Origin: Owenia fusiformis
Lineage: Eukaryota; Annelida; Polychaeta; Sabellida; Oweniidae
Assembly (NCBI GenBank): GCA_903813345.2
Contig: CAIIXF020000004.1
Location: 27,283,985 to 27,347,984 of the forward strand
DNA: 64,000 bases
Reading direction: 5' to 3'
Part shown: in pieces, positions 57,130 through 64,000 of the stretch
How the letters are laid out: each line of letters starts with the position of its first letter
How positions within the stretch are numbered: the first letter of the stretch is position 1
Program-made: the position numbers and the translations under genes
Notes under the pieces: generated by a model
Databases searched by the model: none
What the model was told of the DNA's origin: nothing
The model's input: the letters and a program-made list of their open reading frames with translations, nothing else

Positions 57130-58747
57130 TATAAGGCTAGAGAAGAGACATCAGTGTTGAGATATAGGTTATTACTGTACCAGCCAATATCAGTGTACTT
57201 TAACATCTACATCTACAGCTTGAGGTAAGTTGTTTTTGAGGTCATTTCATATAAGGTCATTGTCATTAGGACTCTATGTTGTATCAGTACAGAGAGCACA
57301 CTGTATTAGGAAACCACACTGTTTAAAATAAGAGAATTTTCAATAGGCCATACATCAGTGGATGAGAGTATGCAAAATGTAAAATATACAAATTTTAGGG
57401 GCTATGTATCAAGAAAATACTCTTAAACAACCATTGTTTGGAAATGGTGATAGAAAATTAACTACTCATTTATTTATCCTTCGAACTGTAGGTAATTTTT
57501 GGCAACTTAGTTGGGCTTAGTACATGGATTAGATTGCCTACTTGTCCACTAAATAATACAATACTTAAGTGTAATTATGGTACATATTGGCTGATACATG
57601 TATGTATTTTACCAAATAATTCTAGTATGTTAGATAAATGCATTTTTATTTCTGATTTTTGAAACTAATCAATTAAATTTCCTCCTGTACAGATGTCAGA
57701 TGAAAGTGAAGCAGAGGGTGAAGAGATGAATCAGGATTGGATTCTAGAATACAGTTGTCCGGAATGTTTGATACTTAGTACTGATGATATGGCAATGCAG
57801 TTGTGGACTCTGCATATGAATGAACATTTTTTATTTTTTACTGTATTTGGGGTTGACTTTGTTTTCTGCCCCCAATGTGCCAATATTTACCATCTTAATT
57901 GTATCATAAACTATATTACAGAGAGTGATCAAGATATTGCTTTTCTTCAAATTAAGTACCAGAAAGAAGTCCTCCAAACAAGGGGTGACAATGCTCTATT
58001 TACACAATCACAGAAAGGTGAGCAACATTCATTAGAAAAACTGAAACAAAATTTACAATAATATTATCTCTATCCAATGAAAATGACGAAGAAAGCGTGC
58101 CTAGAAATGATCAACCAAAAATTGGGTCACTACCTATAACCATGATAAAAGAAATATCATTATCAACCAAAGAAAGTCTGTTGTTGTCCATCAAAGCAGC
58201 TCGACAAACCAGGCTTGCCAAAATGTCAGAGAAAGAATTACTTCAAAAACTTATCCAGGATCCCGGAAAGTTGATTAAATGTTACATCGATCATAAATGC
58301 TACACAGATAAGAGAGAGGTGGAGTGGTTTCAGGGCAGGGTTGTCAAAATTATCAGAAAAGATGGGATCAAATCAATGTTTGAGGTAAAATATGATGGGT
58401 CACCTGAGAAGTGGGCCTTTGACCTCTTGAAAGACCTACAAAGAGGAGATTTGATTATTAGGTGAAATAAGTTGTGGTTTAGTTGATTAGTTCAAGGTTG
58501 TGTTTTGGCGTTTTGTTAAATTGTGGTTTTCAATAGGTGTTGTACATAAGTACAGTATTAGTTGAGAAAGGGTTAGATAAGGAAATACAAAATAGCTCAA
58601 TCCAAAATATAAATAATTGTTTAACTCAGAATAGAAACTTGTTTAATTGAATACAGAATATATACTTGAATGAAATAAACAGTTCACTGATTTGATCAGA
58701 AATGTTAATCAACATGTTTCTACACTTTCAGGGATCTCCAGCTCTAG
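57130..58747 (+). CDS. Paralogue copy B: RING/PHD-like Cys-His segment plus Tudor-like domain
   Basis: A possible 5' untranslated exon ends at GCTTGAG/GTAAGTTG (about 57,223). The coding exon starts at the ATG at 57,693, directly after acceptor TTTCCTCCTGTACAG, and runs to a consensus donor (CAGAAAG/GTGAGC, 58,017). A short 74-base intron to 58,091 restores frame; otherwise this is a frameshift. The next exon, 58,092-58,461, ends ATTAG/GTGAAA. The last exon opens at 58,732 (ACACTTTCAG) and reads DLQL-stop at 58,747. Domains: an acidic N-terminus; CPECLIL and later FCPQCANIYHLNC, which is RING/PHD-like; then CYIDHKCYTDKREVEWFQGR to FDLLKDLQRGDLIIR, the Tudor-like domain shared with copy A. A chromatin or ubiquitin role would be speculation. 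Confidence 0.6.
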
Positions 58748-58759
58748 TCCAGAGGCCTC

Positions 58760-60675
58760 ATTATCATCTGGTCGCAAATAGTTGCGTTGCGTCTGTGATG
58801 CGATTGCGATCGCAATTCGTAACGCATGCGATGCGTGATATTATCAATTGAGCGCAATCGCAGACGCAAAGCAATCGCAAAACAATTAAAACGTAAGTTG
58901 CGATCGCAAGTCTAGAGTGTATTTTGGCGCGAAATTTAAAAGGACACTGGCGCTAGTTTTTGACATTGATTGATTGAAATTGATAAAATCCAATAATTGA
59001 TATGATTTGATTGGTTGCGCATGCATTACACTTGTGCAAGACATAAGTGCGCCAAAATGCAAATCGATTTACATTGAACAGACGGTAGTCGAAGAAACAT
59101 GTCGAGGGCAAGGAATTGGACAAATGATGAACAAGAATTATTAGTATCTCTCATTGAGAAGGATGCAAATATTCTTTTGGCACCATTTAGCTGTCAAATA
59201 ACATTTACAGTCACAGGATAGTTGCTGGGCAAGGGTAGCTGAAAAAATAAGTTCACTTGGTGTGGAAATGAGGACTAGAAAAAACGTTATGTAAGTCACA
59301 CATCACTGAAAATAAATAACTGTTAAAACGGGAAGTTGTCATGTTACTGAAACTAACTGAAATAAAATGAACATTTGGTCGTTGTTGTATGTGTTCTACA
59401 ATGCCTCTATCTAAAATCCGTCAACATAATTTTTCAACAGACAATGAAACGATAACAGCTAATGAGTTTTCTATTTGGTGGTGTATATTTTACATTTTAT
59501 ACACATGCAAGAAAATTGCAAGTTGTGGGTTCCATATCGATATGTTTAAATATGTCTCCAGTGTATTGCATTTATTTTCCTTTGGAACAAAATATGAAAC
59601 ACGTCTTTTGCATTGTGATCAAAGCAAATCATGTTTGAATCAGGGTCGGGATGAAAATGTGAAAATCTACAATTTTGAGACGAACTCTCATTTCAAATTG
59701 AAAATCTAACTCTTTCCGACGAGTCAACTTCAATGCGATGGGTGATGCTTGAACAACAGATACAGAGTTCATGTCTATGTAAAAACGAAAATCGTGCTTT
59801 TTCATTTTTAAACTATTAAATTTAACAACTTAGTAATTTGCAGTGATATGCAAATTCCATTCTATTATGTAGAATTAACAACGTTTCTATTCATATTCAA
59901 ACTCGATCAAATAAAATGTCTTTAATATTTAATCTATATCTGGGAACATGGTAGAGATCATTCAGAAAAACGAGCACCTCAAATACTGTACAAAGATACC
60001 ACAGGAGTTCAACCATTGTTTTAACAAATCCATGTTCCAATTCAGGAAGAAATGGAGCGACTTGCAAAGTCGGACAAAAGTGGCAGTTAACAGAAGGGTG
60101 ACTGAACGATGTAGGTGAGGTACATATACACTAGGAATACTCAGAACATTAGTGTAGTAGTGGCAAGATTAATTCACCAAACCAGCTTTATTAGCTAGAT
60201 AAATATTTAATAGTCGAAAATCCTATGTTCCAAAGAGCACGAAATATTGCAGGCACCAATCTAAGACGTATACAGTATGTGATGCGTTCGCAATATTTAG
60301 AAACAAACGTGATTTTTAAGGATTTACAGGCTCAATTAAATGTATATCTTAATCATATAAAATAAATAAAATTGAACAATTTCTTCGATACTATTGATTA
60401 ATACTTAACAGGTAGTGAAATGACCGATATAAAACACCACAAAATATCCATTAACATAGATAAAATAACGCTCAAAGATGAACTAGATTTGCGATTTGAT
60501 TTGCGACAGGGTAAACGTCGTCGCAACTTTTCGTTTAGTTGCGATCAGAAAATCGATAACTTTGCGTCAGACTTGCGATGCGATGGAATGATAATAACAT
60601 TTTTGGGAAATAGTTGCGTTGCGATGTCTTGCGATGCGATTCGCATGCGATTTTGCATTGCGACCAGATGATAAT
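58760..60675. mobile_element. 1.9 kb TIR element with GCGATCGC-type subterminal repeats
   Basis: The 18-base TIR ATTATCATCTGGTCGCAA starts at 58,760 and is inverted at the end (TTGCGACCAGATGATAAT, to 60,675). GAGGCCTC lies on both sides (58,752-58,759 and 60,676-60,683). As this is a palindrome, the target duplication could be 4, 6 or 8 bases. The first and last ~200 bases are dense in TTGCGA, GCGATGCG and TTGCGATCGCAA, forming clustered subterminal motifs where a transposase or partner could bind. Copy A shows the corresponding unoccupied site. It encodes only a Myb-like protein, without transposase, so it is non-autonomous or incomplete. Confidence 0.75.
59099..60114 (+). pseudogene. Myb/SANT-like (NAIF1-type) gene within the TIR element, frameshifted
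   Basis: The ATG at 59,099 opens RARNWTNDEQELLVSLIEKD, the first helix of a Myb_DNA-bind_5-type domain. Near 59,190 the frame must change to continue SQDSCWARVAEKISSLGVEM, then RTRKNVM, up to donor GTTAT/GTAAGT (59,290). Exon 2 (60,046-60,114, acceptor TTCCAATTCAG) completes KKWSDLQSRTKVAV, the third helix, and ends at GTAG/GTGAGG. Such proteins partner with Harbinger transposases (NAIF1 with HARBI1), which suggests the type of transposon. The frameshift and the lack of later exons indicate decay. Confidence 0.6.
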
Positions 60676-60817
60676 GAGGCCTCAGTACTCTCCACCATGT
60701 AAATAGTGTACATACAGTAAGTATGATTTATTTAACTGTACAAATGGCAATTCTGAACATTCCATTGTATATGTAAATATACTACATACATACAGTAAAT
60801 AAGAAGAATTAAGTGTT

Positions 60818-60912
60818 TGAAAATGTAGATGCAAACTTTAAAGATACAGCGGAAGTGGTATACCCGATTTACGACTTCCGCTGTATCTTTAAAGTTTGCA
60901 TCTACATTTTCA
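60818..60912. repeat. Perfect 39 bp inverted repeat with a 17-base loop
   Basis: The arms are 60,818-60,856 and 60,874-60,912 and pair without mismatch. The loop is GGTATACCCGATTTACG. From the loop onward, 61 bases (60,857-60,917) recur exactly at 63,381-63,441. Confidence 0.95.
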
Positions 60913-61031
60913 TGTTAGCTCCCTGCTAGCAAACGATACGTTTATTTGCACTCATATATAGTCATACAACTACACACCACGGCCTTTTGTACGAGTTGTG
61001 GATCACTTTGAACATTATTTATTTTTTACAG

Positions 61032-63592
61032 GTGCAAGTTAGGATGACTTCCCCTGAAAAAGACGTAATGCCAAAAGCAGCACGAGTTCACCACAATGTA
61101 TCAATTTTACCCGTAAATCCTGTAATGCGGGGCATTGACACGAATATGACAGATGCCCAAGCAGAGGACGAGTTCTTCTAGTAAGTCACAGAACATGGTT
61201 ATATTCGATAAATCCGTAAAGCTAAGTTCACACCAACGGGGTTTTGATGGCTCTTTAAAGCGGCATGACAAGAGGTTTTGCAAGGCGCTTTAAAGCGCCA
61301 TCAAAGCGCCGTTGGTGTGAACTTACCTATATATGCTATACCTGCACATGTTATTTTCTGGTACAAAATAAAGTATGAAGGCATGAAGGTAACTCCTGTG
61401 TCGTCCAGAAACGTGGAGAAAAAACTTGGAAAATTAGAAAGCATGAAATATCAGCATTTCCTGGAGTTACTATTTACCTCTTTCCAGGTTTATTAAAAGA
61501 AGATAAGGTAATGATGCTTTTCTGAAAAAGCAAGAAAACACATATGTCTTCATACTTTATTCTGTCCCAGAAAAATCAGAAAATATGTGCAGGCAAAGGA
61601 ATTTTTTCAAAAATGTTTTCGTTCCACCAGTACCTTAAGATCGAGTTTACATATAGTTGTGTGTGTATGTGTATTTTGTCCTTCATTAACAAAGTCTGAT
61701 TATCTTTAATACCAGCAAATGTACTTTTCTTAGACATATACATGTCTTAGCAACCATAATTGGATTTGTTTTTCAGCTTGACTACTCACAAGCAGGTCAA
61801 TTGCAAGACAAGGGTGCGAATAGGAAAAAAGGGGGATGGGGGTTGGGATGCGTGTAATGAAGAGCCATACAAACTACGCGAACCATGTCTTGTTTACTCT
61901 ATTGGGTACGTACTAGGCAGTCGGATTTTCCTATTTCACAGTTTGTAAAACTCGTTCAACTTTTAAAAATATTGGATTTTTTGGCTCACTCTGTAGATAT
62001 AATATAAACATTGCACACCTGAGGTTTCAGGTCAAAGAGTTGAAACATATTTCTACTACTAAAGCAACAGTTTAATTTACTCTACGGCGGACGTACGGGG
62101 GCCGCAGCTTCACAAAATCAATATAGAAAATCTACATCGTACTGCCTATCCCTATATTTTAAGCGACACATTTCTTTTGATTTTGGCAAGCTACTGTACG
62201 GTTACGGTTACGCTGTACGGTTGCCGTATATCAGATGTGACTAAGGTATTCGATAAAAATCTAGTATGACCTCCATCGGTTTCATTTTCAGAATCAACAA
62301 TGATTGGAGCTTTGATGATGCCGTTGTAAAGCAGGCTGGCTGCGAGGTTCATGCATTTGACCCAACGTAGGTAGCATATCTATTTGCTAATATGTAAAGC
62401 TAAGTTCAGACCAACGGCGCTTTGATGGCGCTTTAATGCGACGTGCAAAGCTGCTTTGCACGCTGCTTTAAAGCGCCATCAAAGCGCCATTGGTGTGAAC
62501 TTAGCTTAACAACTACTAGTATGCTTTGCTTACTTAACTACATTTTTCTAACAAAGCCATTAATGTGTTCTGAGTAATGAATATATAGAGATGTTTCAAG
62601 TGTGTTCAATCTTTGGTGTTGTCCGATTTGAGGCCCCTTTGACATGTTTGACATCTTATTGCACCCAGATACGGAACATTGGAAACGTTCAAAAGGAACA
62701 CCTTAGAATTGCTTAGCAGAGTTTTTTCAAAATTCTCCCACAAAAACTACCACTTTTTATAAAATTTACCGCACGGGCGAACTTAACAATATTATATAGG
62801 CCGGATTTTTGTGCTACCGCATTGGTTGGGTATCATCGGGCGACGGTAACACAATTTTCCGGGCGGATACTAATGGAGACGCGCAATTTCTATTGGTTAA
62901 AATCAATCGCGGGAATAAAAAACATTCGTGCGGAAACATGAATTATTCGCGCAATTGTTCGCGCGGTTCTGGCGGCGATACCGCGTCATACTCAACATCA
63001 TAAACTTATGCATACCTTAGTAAATTGTGAATGAAAGAATCCCACGTGCGATTCAGTTCCAAGATTATGCTAAAATCGCGAAAATAAATCGTCGCGAAAT
63101 TTACCTATAAAATCCCCGGGGACTTGTCAATCTGTTATTATAACCTGGTACTCTAATGCGTTTCGTTTTGTGTTAAACGTTCATCCAGTATTATCGTACG
63201 ATAAAAGGGATAATGATAAATGTATCCTTCACTGGCTTATTTAGATCAAATAAACCAAAAAGTGACGATATTATATATACGTATATAACAATTTCTAATT
63301 GCATGACAAGATCTTCCTACCATCACGTCGGCGTGACAGGGTACATGTGTGAATAAACAAGATGCACCCATATTTAAAAAGGTATACCCGATTTACGACT
63401 TCCGCTGTATCTTTAAAGTTTGCATCTACATTTTCATGTTATTTGCTTTGTAGTATGAATATAACCGATCACAAGAGAGGGAAATCCATATACTTTCATA
63501 ACATAGGACTAGGTGTAGAAGACACAATTAATGATCTGGGATGGAAGATGAGGCGTGTCTCCACAATCATGAAGGATCTGGGACATGATAAT
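61032..63592 (+). CDS. METTL24: METTL24-like methyltransferase, four exons, 3' end beyond the window
   Basis: Exons 61,032-61,180, 61,777-61,905, 62,292-62,366 and 63,454-63,592 all have GT-AG borders and join in phase (2, 2, 2, 0). The joined product contains TTHKQVNCKTRVRIGKKGDG, WDACNEEPY, PCLVYSIGINNDWSFDD, GCEVHAFDPTMNITDH and IYFHNIGLGVEDTINDLGWK. These are the hallmarks of METTL24, a Methyltransf_21-type family: W-x-x-C, the PCLVYS(I/F)GI segment and the acidic FDP loop of the SAM-binding fold. The substrate is unknown in the family. The first exon used here starts in phase 0 with VQVRMTSPEKD, so an upstream exon with the N-terminus is expected. The gene continues past 63,592 (donor AT/GTAAGG). 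MITEs occupy its introns. Confidence 0.8.
61220..61325. mobile_element. Foldback MITE copy 1 in METTL24-like intron 1
   Basis: Starts AGCTAAGTTCACACCAACGG after TAA and ends CGTTGGTGTGAACTTA. The right end has lost the last bases and its TAA. The interior is built from GCGCTTTAAAGCGCCATC units. Confidence 0.8.
62398..62506. mobile_element. Foldback MITE copy 2 in METTL24-like intron 3
   Basis: Nearly perfect palindrome of 109 bases: AGCTAAGTTCAGACCAACGG at one end, GGTGTGAACTTAGCT at the other. It is flanked by TAA on both sides (62,395-62,397 and 62,507-62,509), a Harbinger-type 3 bp target duplication. Confidence 0.9.
63381..63441 (+). repeat. 61 bp exact copy of the hairpin loop and right arm, next to an exon acceptor
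   Basis: Identical to 60,857-60,917 and ends 12 bases before the AG acceptor of METTL24-like exon 4 (63,452-63,453). It contributes the sequence around that exon's branch-point region. Confidence 0.95.
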
Positions 63593-63764
63593 GTAAGGAA
63601 CACTTCCCCTTAAAGGTTCTGCAACTGGAAAACTTATTTTACATTTCCGATTTCAACAAAATTATACTAGTATCTATCATGATTTCCCATGAGATTCCAA
63701 CAATACGTTTTTAAAATTTTTACTGGACTTTTGGTCATAGGAATTTTTTCTTGTTTTTATGTAA

Positions 63765-63866
63765 AGCTAAGGTCACACCAATGGCGCTTTGATGGCTCTT
63801 TAATGCGGCGTGCAAAGCGGCTTTGCATTAAAGCGCCATCAAAGCGCCGTTGGTGTGAATTTAGCT
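63765..63866. mobile_element. Foldback MITE copy 3 downstream of exon 4
   Basis: 102-base palindromic copy, AGCTAAGGTCACACCAATGG to GGTGTGAATTTAGCT, flanked by TAA (63,762-63,764 and 63,867-63,869). The centre is slightly shorter than in copy 2. Confidence 0.9.
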
Positions 63867-64000
63867 TAAGAATCGGCGTGGGATGCCTCAATATTAAGTC
63901 TATATTTAATACGATTTTGTAATAATTTATGATTGTATTACACATAATTCATTACTCTACTTATCATGAAATAAATGTGCTTTAAACCGAAAGTGAATTT

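Noticed and set aside
59389-59709. A 106-codon plus-strand frame inside the Myb-bearing element.
   Set aside because: It lies in the intron between the two Myb exons and shows no recognisable domain.

Overview
The window reads as nuclear DNA of an invertebrate animal, most likely marine. It is AT-rich and intron-dense with GT-AG splice sites. It is full of degenerate transposons, and its few real genes are split into short exons. I see no rRNA, CRISPR or bacterial operon structure. The transposon mix (Penelope with a GIY-YIG domain, an endonuclease/RT LINE with a TTGAAA-type tail, Merlin-like, Harbinger-like, hAT, Ty3/gypsy and Helitron-like pieces) suits a mollusc, brachiopod, hemichordate, echinoderm or similar lineage. 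I cannot resolve the species.

Layout. 0-2 kb: a 1.66 kb terminal-inverted-repeat (TIR) element holding a C2H2 zinc-finger exon. 2-16 kb: mostly non-coding, with a tRNA-derived SINE head, Harbinger-like and Merlin-like transposase relics, a Penelope relic, a gypsy RT relic and a frameshifted FLYWCH-like domain. 15.9-16.4 kb: four 41 bp units with NRF1-like cores in front of a candidate first exon. 17.26-19.43 kb: about ten copies of a 218 bp satellite. 20-35 kb: the minus strand is rich in coding exons. These include an unrecognised gene whose splice phases agree (25.2-28.8 kb), a DUF6589-like gene (34.0-35.1 kb), acidic-repeat exons and several decayed ORFs. 36-44 kb: a 400 bp inverted-repeat element, a second Merlin-like relic, a frameshifted zinc-finger exon, a LINE fragment, an unrecognised minus-strand pair of exons and a hAT-type zinc-finger fragment. 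45.0-45.5 kb is a 500 N gap.

45.5-61 kb holds two plus-strand paralogues (copy A beside the gap, copy B at 57-58.7 kb) that share a small Tudor-like C-terminal domain and the same exon ends. Copy A has an in-frame stop. Copy B has a 1.9 kb TIR element carrying a Myb/SANT-like gene, inserted a few bases after its inferred stop codon. Between them lie a long LINE with an exact 673 bp internal tandem duplication and a substituted RT active-site residue, and a Helitron-like repeat full of AGGTCA half-sites.

61.0-63.6 kb: four exons of a METTL24-type methyltransferase on the plus strand, all in splice phase, running off the window. Its introns hold three copies of a foldback MITE with TAA target duplications. 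A 61 bp segment next to one splice acceptor recurs as half of a perfect 39 bp hairpin 2.5 kb upstream.

Family names are from memory of motifs; no database search was run. Exon limits are read from splice consensus and open frames and need transcript support.
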